A stretch of 64,000 nucleotides of DNA from JAGNKE01 sp965230245 (GTDB lineage Bacteria; Pseudomonadota; Alphaproteobacteria; Micavibrionales; Micavibrionaceae). Positions within the stretch are counted from its first letter, which is position 1. Each line of letters opens with the position of its first letter. Position numbers and translations under genes: made by a program. The notes under the pieces were generated by a model. The model did not search any database and was not told where the DNA came from. It saw only the letters and a program-made list of their open reading frames with translations. The stretch is taken from assembly GCA_965230245.1 (NCBI GenBank), contig OZ246000.1, positions 1,798,001 to 1,862,000 of the forward strand, given 5' to 3'. Below are positions 8,040 to 17,310 of the stretch, in pieces.

Positions 8040-9539
8040 ATGTCAGCAAGGGTCTTAGTTGTTGATGACATTTTACCCAACGTTAAGCTGTTGGAAGCAA
8101 AGCTGAGCACCGAGTACTATGAAGTACTGACGGCAACAAGCGGTATGGAAGCCCTGCAAAAAGTTGAGACTGAAAATCCCGATATTGTCTTGCTTGATGT
8201 CATGATGCCCGGCATGGACGGGTTCGAGGTGTGTACCCGCATTAAGAATAATCCCGACACGGCGCATATTCCCGTCGTGATGGTCACTGCGCTAACAGAT
8301 GCGCAAGACAAGGTGCGCGGTCTTCAGGTCGGCGCTGACGACTTCCTGAGCAAACCGATCAACGATACCGCGCTGATGGCGCGTGTCCGCTCTCTTGTAC
8401 GTCTGAAAATGGCGCTCGATGAATGGCGTGTCCGCGAAAATGCCGCCAATCAGTTCGGCGCAGTAAGTGAATCGCCGAGCGTGATGACCGAACCGGTCGA
8501 AGGCGCACGTGTTCTGGTCGTCGAAGACAAGGAATACGAACAAAAGAAAATTTCCGAAACCTTGATGCAGGATCATAACATCGTCATGGGCGTCAAAACC
8601 GGCGCGGAAGGCGTAGAACTTGCCGCCAAACATGACTTTGATATCCTGATGATAAGCTTGAATTTACGTGAAGAAGACGGTCTGCGTCTATGTTCCCATC
8701 TGAAATCAAACGAACGCACCCGCGCCGTGCCGATTGTCATGCTGGGCGAACAGGATGATATGAGCCGTGTCGCCCACGGTCTTGAAATCGGCGCACACGA
8801 CTACATCATGCGCCCTTTGGATAAGAACGAGCTTCTGGCGCGTGTCCGCACACAAATACGCCGCAAGCGTTTTCAGGAGAGATTGCGCTCGACTTACGAG
8901 ATTAGCCTCTCCATGGCACTCACGGACAGCCTCACGGGACTTTACAACCGTCGTTACTTCGAGGTCCACCTCGAAAAACTGCTTCAAAAGAATAAAGCCA
9001 GCCGTAAAGCGCTCGCAGTCATCATGATGGACATTGACCACTTCAAGGCCGTCAACGATACGCATGGGCACGGCGTCGGTGACGAAGTATTGAAAGTCTT
9101 CGCACAACGCCTGATGGATAGCCTGCGAAGCTTTGACCTTGTGGCAAGACTGGGCGGGGAGGAATTCGTTGTTCTCCTGCCGGATATCAGCAATGAACGC
9201 GCCTATATGGTTGCCGAACGCCTGCGCCGTTCGATTTGTGATACGCCCATTCCTTGTGGCGTAGAAGAGGGCGCTCTCACCATCACGACATCTGTCGGCG
9301 GTGCAGTTATTGAACATGGCGGTCATGAAATCCACGAAGTAATGGATCGCGCTGACAAATGTTTGTATCAGGCAAAACATAGCGGGCGAAATTGTACGGT
9401 CTTTGAAGATGTCGGCAAAATTGAAGCTGAAATGTTTCAGGAGGCCGTCAGAGCTGTTTATGAAAATGACGAGGCCAAAGCAAAAGAAAACGCCAAGCAG
9501 GAAGAAGACTTCCAAGAACAAAGCGGCATCGCCGAATAA
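8040..9539 (+). CDS. pleD: Response regulator/diguanylate cyclase PleD (REC-REC-GGDEF)
   Basis: A 499-residue protein made of receiver 1 (residues 1-125, acceptor Asp53 in VLLDVMMP), receiver 2 (155-275) and a GGDEF domain (290-460). Receiver 2 has Ser206 at the acceptor position (LMISLNL), so it is a dimerisation adaptor, as in Caulobacter PleD. The cyclase signature is GGEEF (372-376) with the I-site RSFD (363-366) five residues before. Phosphorylation of receiver 1 is expected to drive dimerisation and c-di-GMP synthesis. The acidic, Glu/Lys-rich tail of ~40 residues is unassigned. Translated directly after divK; a strong terminator follows. Confidence 0.96.
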   Translation: MSARVLVVDDILPNVKLLEAKLSTEYYEVLTATSGMEALQKVETENPDIVLLDVMMPGMDGFEVCTRIKNNPDTAHIPVVMVTALTDAQDKVRGLQVGADDFLSKPINDTALMARVRSLVRLKMALDEWRVRENAANQFGAVSESPSVMTEPVEGARVLVVEDKEYEQKKISETLMQDHNIVMGVKTGAEGVELAAKHDFDILMISLNLREEDGLRLCSHLKSNERTRAVPIVMLGEQDDMSRVAHGLEIGAHDYIMRPLDKNELLARVRTQIRRKRFQERLRSTYEISLSMALTDSLTGLYNRRYFEVHLEKLLQKNKASRKALAVIMMDIDHFKAVNDTHGHGVGDEVLKVFAQRLMDSLRSFDLVARLGGEEFVVLLPDISNERAYMVAERLRRSICDTPIPCGVEEGALTITTSVGGAVIEHGGHEIHEVMDRADKCLYQAKHSGRNCTVFEDVGKIEAEMFQEAVRAVYENDEAKAKENAKQEEDFQEQSGIAE

Positions 9540-9565
9540 AAGGCATCATACCCATATATTCAAAC

Positions 9566-9590
9566 AAAAAGCGCCGAACGGCGCTTTTAT
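9566..9590. terminator. Bidirectional terminator between pleD and rpmG
   Basis: Stem GCGCC-GAAC-GGCGC (9571-9584) flanked by an A-run before and TTTTATCTT after. The A and T tracts make it usable on both strands, so it separates the convergent divK-pleD and rpmG transcripts. Confidence 0.85.
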
Positions 9591-9616
9591 CTTATTCGAC
9601 ACCTGAAAAACAGTGA

Positions 9617-9820
9617 TTAGTTTTTCTTGGACGGCGGCATCTTCTTCTCGACGAAGAATACGTGTGCGCCTTTCTTGCCTGTTTCAGGGTGAACAGCCCA
9701 AGGGTCGAATTTCTTCTTACGAAGCTTATATTCCGCGCGTGATGAACGCTTTGCGTAATAGCGGTAACCCGTACCTGCTTCGCTTTCCAATCTCACTTTG
9801 ATGTAGGTGGCTTTAGCCAT
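9617..9820 (-). CDS. rpmG: Large ribosomal subunit protein bL33
   Basis: A 67-residue basic protein starting MAKATYIKVRLES, the bL33 signature, with GTGYRYYAKRSSR following. The start at 9820 is supported by AGGAG about ten bases upstream; an upstream in-frame ATG at 9877 would add 19 residues outside the family. It is longer than the usual ~55 residues because of a C-terminal extension (HVFFVEKKMPPSKKN). No CxxC zinc motifs are seen, so this is the zinc-independent (C-) form. It lies downstream of rnr. Confidence 0.93.
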   Translation of the reverse strand: MAKATYIKVRLESEAGTGYRYYAKRSSRAEYKLRKKKFDPWAVHPETGKKGAHVFFVEKKMPPSKKN

Positions 9821-9892
9821 CTTCTTATCTCCTGTTTTAGAAGCCCGTTTTATGCCGCCTTTGAAGGCGCTTGTCAAGCATTTCAGACATAA

Positions 9893-12208
9893 CTATGACG
9901 GTTTTTTCTTACCCTTATTGGGCTTTTTCTTCTTTTTGTAAGAATTCTTGCCGCCCGAAGACCCTTTTTTCGGTCCTTTGGAGGAGCCTTTCGGTGGACC
10001 TTTACGCTTCTTATTATAGCTGCGCTTTCGGCTGGGTGCGCTGGCGGGGCGCGCCATACCCGGAATATCCGCCCCTTTACCTTTTTCGGCCAATTCAAAA
10101 ATCGTGCTGCCTGTAATTCCGTCGGCTTCCATGATTTTGACCGTGACGGGCGCGCCCAGCCTGTAAATCTTGCCGCGGCGCTTACCGACCAAGGCGTGCG
10201 CCTTTTCATCATGAGTGTAATAATCATCTTTCATACTACGCGCCGGAACAAGCCCGTCCGCTCCGTTTTCCGTCAACTCGACGAACAGACCGAACCGCGT
10301 CACACCGCTGATTTTGCCATTGAACGTAGCACCGATATGACTGGCAAGATAAGACGCGGTAAAACGGTCAATCGCATTTCGCTCCGCTTCCATCGATGTG
10401 CGTTCGGTTGTTGAGATATGTTGGCAAATCTCCTCAATCCGTGCTTTTTCTTCTTCAGCCATGCCTCCGGGACCAAGCCCGTAAGCGCCGATCAACGCTC
10501 GATGCACTAACAAGTCGGCATAGCGGCGAATAGGGGAGGTAAAATGCGCATACTTCTTCAACGCCAACCCGAAATGCCCGATATTATCGGTCGAATAAAC
10601 GGCCTGACTCTGCGTTCTTAAAATAACTTGAGAAATCAAATGACTATAAGGTAATTTTGAAGCCTCATCTAAAATATGGTTGAGCTGTTTGGGCTGTACC
10701 ACTTGTCCCTTCGGCAGCGACAAATCAAAACTCTGAATAAAGTCCCGCGCACTTTGTAGTTTGTCAAAAGACGGCTTGTCATGAATTCGGTACACACACG
10801 GCCAGTTCTTGCTCTTCTTCTCAAGCGCCGAAGCCGCAGCCACGTTCGCAAGAATCATGAACTCTTCGATCAACTTATGCGAATCGAGCCTCTGGCGCGG
10901 AATAACACCCGTCATATTGCCCTGATCATTAATCAAAATCTGGCGTTCGGGCAAATCCAGATCAAGAGCGCCGCGCTCACGTCGTGCCTTATCCAATATG
11001 CCGAACACCTCATAAAGCGGTTCGATCACCATATCCATCAATGGCTTGGTTGTATCATCGGGATGACCGTCTTTGGCCATCTGAACCTGCTCGTATGTCA
11101 GGCGCGCAAACGATTGCATCAACCCGCGCACAAATTTGTAACGCAAAAGCTTTCCGTGCGCGTCAATCCACATATGCACCGCCGTCGTCGCACGCGGCTC
11201 GTTCGGGCGTAAGGAACACAGATCGTTGGATAAAGCCTCGGGCAGCATCGGCACAACACGGTCGGGGAAGTATGTGGAATTCCCGCGCTTCTGGGCTTCC
11301 GCATCCAGCGCACTGCCGTGACGCACGTAATAGGACACATCTGCAATCGCAACAATCAGGTGATATGTCCCGTCATCCAGTTTTTCTGCAAAGACGGCAT
11401 CATCGAAATCCCGCGCATCCGATCCGTCAATTGTGACCAACGGCACTTTGCGTAAATCCTCACGGCCTTTCACGCCCGGCACTTTCATACCCTCGGTCTC
11501 TTTAATAACTTTCTCGGGAAATTCAATACGCAATCCGACTTCGTGCAGGCTGATCAGACTGATCACCTTCGGGTCATCTTGCGCCCCCAATACCGTGACA
11601 ATGCGTACACGCTTGCGCTTCGCCCCGCGAGAGGGCAGAACATCACCGATCACAAGGTCGCCTTCATTTGCACCGTTCAAATCGGCCTGCGCGATATCAA
11701 AGTCATATTTGGCTTTCTTGTCGGTCGGGGCGAGAACAAAGCCCTTCTTGGTCGTGCGCACCATACCCATGACGTGACCGCTCTTTTCATCAATAGCGCG
11801 GATAATACGCGCTTCGTAAGTCCCGTCACCTTGCCGGCTTAATCGCGCAAGTACGCGGGACTTTTCCCGCACCTTCGGGAAGTGCTTCTTGTCGGGAACA
11901 ATCTCTATACACGGCATTTCACCTTGTAAGTCCTCGTTCCAATCGAGAAGTTTGGCAAAAACATCCCCGTCGATATCAATCTCGGTAATTTCGAGCACAC
12001 TGACCGACGGCAAACCTTCGGGAACGCTGTACGTGCCGCCGGGTTGTTTGGAAATGGTGCCGTCTTTTTCCAGTTTTTTCAGGATTTGTTTGAGCGCCAC
12101 ACGGTTTTCTCCGCCCTTAACGGAAAACGCTCGGGCAATCTCGCGCTTCGTCACGGGCTGTGCGGACGAGCGGATAAAATCAAATATTTTTGAACGGTCT
12201 AAAGACAT
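9893..12208 (-). CDS. rnr: Ribonuclease R
   Basis: A 771-residue 3'-5' exoribonuclease of the RNB family that degrades structured RNA. Order: N-terminal winged helix (to ~residue 65), cold-shock OB folds, catalytic RNB domain with TIDGSDARDFDDAV supplying the metal-binding aspartates, and a C-terminal S1 domain (GVTRFGLFVELTENGADG). The last ~45 residues are a Lys/Gly/Ser low-complexity tail (KRSYNKKRKGPP and onward), longer than in many homologs and probably involved in RNA or ribosome contact. The start overlaps the end of the PhzF-like gene by ten bases, so it is translated from the topA transcript or an internal promoter. Confidence 0.96.
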   Translation of the reverse strand: MSLDRSKIFDFIRSSAQPVTKREIARAFSVKGGENRVALKQILKKLEKDGTISKQPGGTYSVPEGLPSVSVLEITEIDIDGDVFAKLLDWNEDLQGEMPCIEIVPDKKHFPKVREKSRVLARLSRQGDGTYEARIIRAIDEKSGHVMGMVRTTKKGFVLAPTDKKAKYDFDIAQADLNGANEGDLVIGDVLPSRGAKRKRVRIVTVLGAQDDPKVISLISLHEVGLRIEFPEKVIKETEGMKVPGVKGREDLRKVPLVTIDGSDARDFDDAVFAEKLDDGTYHLIVAIADVSYYVRHGSALDAEAQKRGNSTYFPDRVVPMLPEALSNDLCSLRPNEPRATTAVHMWIDAHGKLLRYKFVRGLMQSFARLTYEQVQMAKDGHPDDTTKPLMDMVIEPLYEVFGILDKARRERGALDLDLPERQILINDQGNMTGVIPRQRLDSHKLIEEFMILANVAAASALEKKSKNWPCVYRIHDKPSFDKLQSARDFIQSFDLSLPKGQVVQPKQLNHILDEASKLPYSHLISQVILRTQSQAVYSTDNIGHFGLALKKYAHFTSPIRRYADLLVHRALIGAYGLGPGGMAEEEKARIEEICQHISTTERTSMEAERNAIDRFTASYLASHIGATFNGKISGVTRFGLFVELTENGADGLVPARSMKDDYYTHDEKAHALVGKRRGKIYRLGAPVTVKIMEADGITGSTIFELAEKGKGADIPGMARPASAPSRKRSYNKKRKGPPKGSSKGPKKGSSGGKNSYKKKKKPNKGKKKPS

Positions 12209-13110
12209 GATGGATAATCTTCAAAACAAAGAGAACCGGCGTGGACGGCTTGCCCTGCAACCTGCACCTGAAGGTCGCCGCCCTCGAGTTTTTTCAGGCG
12301 GACATCGACAATACCCGGAGTGCCGAGAGCATACCCTTGAAAGCCGCGATAATTAAAATCCGTATCAAAATTGATCACGCCGTATTGCGCTAAATAAGCA
12401 CCAGTAGGGCCGTTGGCATTTCCGGTAACGGGGTCTTCGTTAATTCCTATCCCGGGTGCAAACATGCGGCCATAGGTGCAAACTTTGGCATCAACATCGC
12501 TTTTAATACTAAATACGAAGAACCCGGGACAGGAAAGAGCATCGCCGATAGCCTTGAGTTTTTCCATGTCGGGCTTTAACTCATGCAGCACTTTGGCAGA
12601 GAAAATCGGAACAAGAACCTTGCCGTGCCCCGTCGAAACGATTTGTATCGGCATATCGCGTCGTACCTGATCAATCTCCAACCCTAGGGCTTCAATTAAA
12701 TCCTGCTTTTGCGCATCCTCAAGAATATCGCCGAATTCAGGCTTGCCCTGAGTCATCACGATACGCCGGTCTTCGCCTTCGCCTTCGATATCAACGGGCA
12801 AAATACCCGCACCCGTCTTGGCCAGAACACGCCCTGTCGGTAAATCTAAGACCTCGGCTCTCAAAAAATGGGTGGCAATTGTAGCGTGACCGCAGATCGG
12901 AACCTCTTTTGTCGGTGTAAAATAACGCACGTGAACATCATAATCGGGGTTATCATCTTGAAAAACAAAGGCCGTTTCGGAAAAACCCGCAAACGCTGCC
13001 GCCGCCTGCATCACGTCCGTATCCAGACCGTCGGCGTCTAAGACAACGCCCGCGCGGTTGCCTTCATGGGGCTTATCGGTAAAAGCATCAACAACATGAA
13101 TTTCAATCAT
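12199..13110 (-). CDS. PhzF-family isomerase-like protein
   Basis: A 303-residue protein of the PhzF/diaminopimelate-epimerase fold. It begins IEIHVVDAFTDKPHEGNRAGVV, where the Asn-Arg-Ala-Gly-Val block matches the family N-terminal motif; the second-lobe signature is EDPVTGNANGPTGAYLA. Known members isomerise dihydro-hydroxyanthranilate in phenazine synthesis, but most genomic members have unknown substrates and no other phenazine genes occur here. Its ATG overlaps the topA stop (ATGA) and its end overlaps rnr, so it is tightly embedded between two nucleic-acid enzymes. Confidence 0.85.
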   Translation of the reverse strand: MIEIHVVDAFTDKPHEGNRAGVVLDADGLDTDVMQAAAAFAGFSETAFVFQDDNPDYDVHVRYFTPTKEVPICGHATIATHFLRAEVLDLPTGRVLAKTGAGILPVDIEGEGEDRRIVMTQGKPEFGDILEDAQKQDLIEALGLEIDQVRRDMPIQIVSTGHGKVLVPIFSAKVLHELKPDMEKLKAIGDALSCPGFFVFSIKSDVDAKVCTYGRMFAPGIGINEDPVTGNANGPTGAYLAQYGVINFDTDFNYRGFQGYALGTPGIVDVRLKKLEGGDLQVQVAGQAVHAGSLCFEDYPSCL

Positions 13111-15713
13111 GCTTGTTTACTCGTTTTTCCACCCGCAGCAGTTTTCTTCTTTGTTGTCTTCTTCGCAGCAGTCTTTTTCTTCGTTGTCTTTTTCTTGGCT
13201 TTCGTTTTGGAGGTTTGTTTATCGTCACCGCCGCTAGCAGCCTTCTTCGCGGCTTTCTCGGCATCACGCTGCTCTTTCTTGGCAATCAGCTCCATCGCAC
13301 GGTTCATGCCGATGTGCATGACATCATCATCCTTCTGCAAGGACGCAAATTTGCCGTCATGTTGAACAAACGGACCGAAGCGGCCGATACCGGCCTTAAT
13401 CATTTTGCCTGTCTCGGGATGTTCGCCGATATCGCGCGGCAGCTCCAGAAGCTTCAAAGCTTTCTCAAGCGTAACCTCTTCAACGGTCATACCTTTGGGC
13501 AAACCTTGACGTTTCGGCTTTGGCTTGGCTTTTTTCTTTGGCTTTTTCGGGGCGCGTTTGCCTTCTTCCTTGGCTTTGGCCTTGGCCTTTTCCCAAGCCT
13601 CCATCTCGGCTTTCTCAGCGGCGATGTCCTCTGCCTTCTCGGGCGGCGGGTCAATCTGTACGTAAGGGCCGTAAGGGCCGCGTCTCAAGGAAACAGTGCG
13701 CCCCGTACCCGGATCTTCACCCAGAACCTTCGGCTCGTTCGCCAGAGATGCAACCTCATCTCCTTCTTGCTCCTGAACGACCAGCGGACGTGTAAACTTG
13801 CACTCGGGATAATTCGAACACCCGATAAACGCACCGAACTTACCAAGTCTCAAACCAAGACGGCCTTCAGGAAGCTTAGTATCATCGGCGCAAGCCTTAC
13901 AGATTCGTGGGTCAACGACAGTCCCGTTTTCATCTTTCTCCGCAGGGAAGAAATGCGGGCCAAGCTCAGCATCCAGATGGTCGATCACTTCCGTAATTGT
14001 CAGGTCTTTTGTCTCGTCCACGGCCGCTTTGAAATCCGTCCAGAATAGGCGCAGCGCCTCTTTCCATGCCACATGCCCGGACGCAATCGCATCCAGCTCT
14101 TCCTCAAGATTGGCCGTAAAGTCATAATCAATGTAACGGGTAAAGAACTTCGTCAAGAACGTTGTCACAACACGCCCGCGATCCTCTGGAATAAAGCGGC
14201 GGCTTTCCATTCGTACATAATTACGATCGCGCAAGACTTGCAGGATCGATGCATATGTGGACGGCCGCCCGATCCCCAATTCTTCTAAGCGCTTCACCAG
14301 AGATGCCTCGGAATAACGGGGCGGCGGCTGCGTAAAGTGCTGGCTCGGTGTCACATCGACAAGCTTCGTTTTGTCTTGTTCTTTCATCGGCGGCAACAGA
14401 CGGTCTGTCTCTGCGCCGGATTGCTCATCATCATCATTCGTATTTTCGAAATACAGCGTCAGGAAACCGTCAAACACAACGACCGATCCGTTCGCACGTA
14501 AGACAACATCATCCGTCCCGTCCGAAATGTCGACCTTCATCTGTTCCATCACGGCATGTTCCATCTGGGATGCAACGGTCCGTTTCCAGATCAATTCATA
14601 AAGGCGGCGCTGGTCGTTTTCCATCGGCGCGCCCTTGCGTCCCGGAATAACCGTTAAATTGGTCGGGCGGATCGCTTCGTGCGCTTCCTGTGCGTTCTTC
14701 GCTTTCGACTTATAAAGACGCGGAGAATTCGGCACATATTTATCACCGTATTCTTTTTGAATAACGCTGCGGCATTGTGTCACGGCCTCGGGCGAGAGTG
14801 TTGTCCCGTCAGTACGCATATAGGTAATCAAACCTGCCTCGTAAAGCGCTTGTGCTGTGCGCATGGTTTTGGAGGCCGACATCCCGAGCTTTCGCGAGGC
14901 TTCCATCTGTAGGGAAGATGTAATAAACGGCGGAGCAGGGTTCCTGCGAACCTGCTTCTTTTCAATCTTTTGAATGGAAAGAGTTTTATTACGAATGCGA
15001 TCGACCGCGTTATTGGCAGCCTCTTCGGAACCGATATCCAGCTTCCCGAGCTTATTCCCCGCCAGATGCGTCAGACGGGCGGTAAATGGCGCGCCGTCCG
15101 GCGTATGTAAACGTGTTTCAATAGACCAGTATTCATCAGCCTTGAAAATTTCAATTTCGGCTTCCCGCTCGCAGATTAAACGAAGTGCAACTGATTGCAC
15201 ACGGCCGGCTGAGCGCGACCCCGGCAGTTTACGCCACAAGACAGGGGAAAGATTAAAGCCGACAAGATAATCCAGCGCGCGCCGCGCCAGATATGCATCA
15301 ATCAAACGGACATCAAGTTCACGTGGATGATCAAACGCCTCCTGAACGGCGGCTTTTGTAATCTGGTTAAACGTCACGCGGTGGACTTGTTTTCCTTCAA
15401 GCAGATTTTCACCTTCCAGAATTTCCTGAATATGCCATGCAATCGCCTCTCCCTCTCTATCAGGGTCAGGGGCGAGGTACAGATTACGTGCTGATTTAAC
15501 GGCTTTTTTGATATCACGAACATTTTTATCGGAACGGTCGCCGAGCTGCCACTTCATGGCAAAATCTTCTTCGGGAAGAACGCTGCCGTCTTTGTTCACA
15601 AGGTCACGGACATGCCCGTAAGAGGCGATCACTTCATACTCGGGCCCCAGATACTTATTAATGGTCTTGGCCTTCGCGGGCGACTCAACTATGACAAGAT
15701 TTTCAGCGCTCAA
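13107..15713 (-). CDS. topA: DNA topoisomerase I
   Basis: An 868-residue type IA topoisomerase that relaxes negative supercoils. The TOPRIM domain begins LVIVESPAKAKTINKYLG and includes APDPDREGEAIAWH; the catalytic Tyr298 is in GLITYMRTDG. One C-terminal zinc-ribbon-like repeat keeps CKAC and CSNYPEC, followed by degenerate repeats (GRFGPFVQHDGKFASL). The last ~50 residues are Lys/Ala/Thr-rich, like histone H1 tails. The start is TTG at 15713 with AAAGGA just upstream. dprA ends 12 bases before it, indicating one operon dprA-topA-phzF-rnr. Confidence 0.96.
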   Translation of the reverse strand: MSAENLVIVESPAKAKTINKYLGPEYEVIASYGHVRDLVNKDGSVLPEEDFAMKWQLGDRSDKNVRDIKKAVKSARNLYLAPDPDREGEAIAWHIQEILEGENLLEGKQVHRVTFNQITKAAVQEAFDHPRELDVRLIDAYLARRALDYLVGFNLSPVLWRKLPGSRSAGRVQSVALRLICEREAEIEIFKADEYWSIETRLHTPDGAPFTARLTHLAGNKLGKLDIGSEEAANNAVDRIRNKTLSIQKIEKKQVRRNPAPPFITSSLQMEASRKLGMSASKTMRTAQALYEAGLITYMRTDGTTLSPEAVTQCRSVIQKEYGDKYVPNSPRLYKSKAKNAQEAHEAIRPTNLTVIPGRKGAPMENDQRRLYELIWKRTVASQMEHAVMEQMKVDISDGTDDVVLRANGSVVVFDGFLTLYFENTNDDDEQSGAETDRLLPPMKEQDKTKLVDVTPSQHFTQPPPRYSEASLVKRLEELGIGRPSTYASILQVLRDRNYVRMESRRFIPEDRGRVVTTFLTKFFTRYIDYDFTANLEEELDAIASGHVAWKEALRLFWTDFKAAVDETKDLTITEVIDHLDAELGPHFFPAEKDENGTVVDPRICKACADDTKLPEGRLGLRLGKFGAFIGCSNYPECKFTRPLVVQEQEGDEVASLANEPKVLGEDPGTGRTVSLRRGPYGPYVQIDPPPEKAEDIAAEKAEMEAWEKAKAKAKEEGKRAPKKPKKKAKPKPKRQGLPKGMTVEEVTLEKALKLLELPRDIGEHPETGKMIKAGIGRFGPFVQHDGKFASLQKDDDVMHIGMNRAMELIAKKEQRDAEKAAKKAASGGDDKQTSKTKAKKKTTKKKTAAKKTTKKKTAAGGKTSKQA

Positions 15714-15725
15714 AATGTCCTCTTT

Positions 15726-16898
15726 TTACTCTACGTTTGCCTCTTCAGATACAAGGCTGACACGGTTCCCGGGCAATCTTTTTAAACGTCCGGCAAGCTC
15801 CATTTCAAGCAAAACGGACTGCACATCGGACACTGTCAAATGACATGCCCGAACCAATTCGTCAACATTTAATGGGGAAAACGACAATTGCTCGTAAACA
15901 CTTTCCCGCATTTTTTCATCCAGTTTTTCGGGGTTCGTGACCGCCGTTTCATCCTCGGTACGATAGTATTGCGAGGAGGGGATGGCCTCCCGCAGACCCG
16001 TTCCGCTGAAGTTCATAATCGATTCCAGAACGTCATCCGCGTTACGAATAAGAGTCGCCCCTTCACGGATCAAATGGTTCGGCCCCGCCGCACGCGGATC
16101 AAGCGGTGACCCCGGAACGGCAAAGACATCGCGCCCTTGTTCCCCCGCGAGCCGCGCCGTAATCAGCGAGCCTGAACGCATTGTCGATTCAACCACAACA
16201 ACACCCTTGGACAGTGCAGAGACTATACGATTGCGCCGCGGGAAGCTCTGCGCAAAGGGCTTCTGCCCAAGCTTGCTCTCCGCTACAACAACGCCGCGGT
16301 TCTTGATCTCCTCATAAAGCCCTTGATTTTCTTCGGGATAAACCACATCAATTCCGCCTGCGACAACGGCAATCGTGCCGGTCTCAAGGCTGCCTCTATG
16401 CGCTGCCGTATCAATACCGCGTGCCAGACCCGATGCGATGATGTGTCCGCGCTGCCCCAGATCTCGCGCCAGTTTCTCTGCCATTTTGCGCCCGTTCAGG
16501 GAAGCATTCCGCGCCCCGACAATCCCGATGCAGCTTTGGTTCAGCAAAGCCGCATTTCCGATGACACTGATAACGGGCGGTGCATCATCCACCGTCGACA
16601 GGCCGATCGGATAGGCTGAACATGCCGCCGTAATCATATCACCGCCAAGATTCTGCAACGAATCGTATTCCTGTTTGATATCCGAAACCGAAGGCGCTTT
16701 GAGCGGCCTTTTCCGTCCGCCGCGTTTCGCGAGTTCGGGCAGCGCATCCAGGGCATTCTGCGCCGTACCGTAAACCGAAAGAAGTTTGTAAAACGTCACG
16801 GGGCCGACATTCTCCGTGCGCGACAAACGCAACCACGCCAGCTTTTCCTGTGTGTCAGGGGACTTATTTTGTTTTCCAGAAAGCGCCGGGTTGGTCAT
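15726..16898 (-). CDS. dprA: DNA-processing protein DprA
   Basis: A 390-residue protein that loads RecA on incoming single-stranded DNA during transformation. The Rossmann-like DprA core shows GIVGARNASLNGRKMAEKLA, SGLARGIDTAAHRG and GSLITARLAGEQGRDVFAVPG. A C-terminal winged helix (about residues 315-380, LNVDELVRACHLTVSDV) is the DprA_WH type. The ATG at 16898 lies inside the end of the upstream membrane-protein gene (35-base overlap), which is unusual, but no later start keeps the conserved N-terminal helical region. It belongs to the plsY-dprA-topA cluster. Confidence 0.94.
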   Translation of the reverse strand: MTNPALSGKQNKSPDTQEKLAWLRLSRTENVGPVTFYKLLSVYGTAQNALDALPELAKRGGRKRPLKAPSVSDIKQEYDSLQNLGGDMITAACSAYPIGLSTVDDAPPVISVIGNAALLNQSCIGIVGARNASLNGRKMAEKLARDLGQRGHIIASGLARGIDTAAHRGSLETGTIAVVAGGIDVVYPEENQGLYEEIKNRGVVVAESKLGQKPFAQSFPRRNRIVSALSKGVVVVESTMRSGSLITARLAGEQGRDVFAVPGSPLDPRAAGPNHLIREGATLIRNADDVLESIMNFSGTGLREAIPSSQYYRTEDETAVTNPEKLDEKMRESVYEQLSFSPLNVDELVRACHLTVSDVQSVLLEMELAGRLKRLPGNRVSLVSEEANVE

Positions 16899-17310
16899 AT
16901 CTGTGCGTTTTCATTTCTTCCGTTGGTTGGTTTCGCCCATTCAGATAACGGCGAATTTTCAGATAGATATAAAATCCAGTAAGACAGAAGATCGCCGCCA
17001 AAACAAGTAGGGGAAGCGGAATGGAATACAGATCGGGCAGATCATCAGGCGAGGCCATCATAAAACAATAAAGACCCGCCATCAGCAAATCCATCATCAG
17101 GATATACCCGATATTCTTCCAAAATTTCAGGACAAACGCCCCGATAACGAGGCCAAGCGCCCCCAGAACCCAGTAAACGGTCGTCTCATCAATATCGACC
17201 TCGACTTCGGGCATCCCGAATTTCTCAAGGATATTTTCCCACATTTTCGCAAAAACACCGGGAATAAGAACAGTAAATATAGTGCTGATGGTCTCAACCA
17301 GCTTCTCCAC
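16864..17310 (-). CDS. Small membrane protein of unknown function
   Basis: A 148-residue protein with about three membrane helices (residues ~45-63, 66-85, 97-117) after an amphipathic N-terminus, ending in a basic cytosolic tail. It overlaps the end of plsY by 17 bases and the start of dprA by 35 bases, so it is translated as part of the operon. No family recognised. The long overlap with dprA could mean that dprA starts later than annotated. Confidence 0.65.
   Translation of the reverse strand: MEKLVETISTIFTVLIPGVFAKMWENILEKFGMPEVEVDIDETTVYWVLGALGLVIGAFVLKFWKNIGYILMMDLLMAGLYCFMMASPDDLPDLYSIPLPLLVLAAIFCLTGFYIYLKIRRYLNGRNQPTEEMKTHRYDQPGAFWKTK

Noticed and set aside
13113..14048. 311-codon open frame opposite topA
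   Set aside because: Antisense to the Lys-rich tail and zinc region of TopA; the Phe/Leu-rich product is a mirror of lysine codons.
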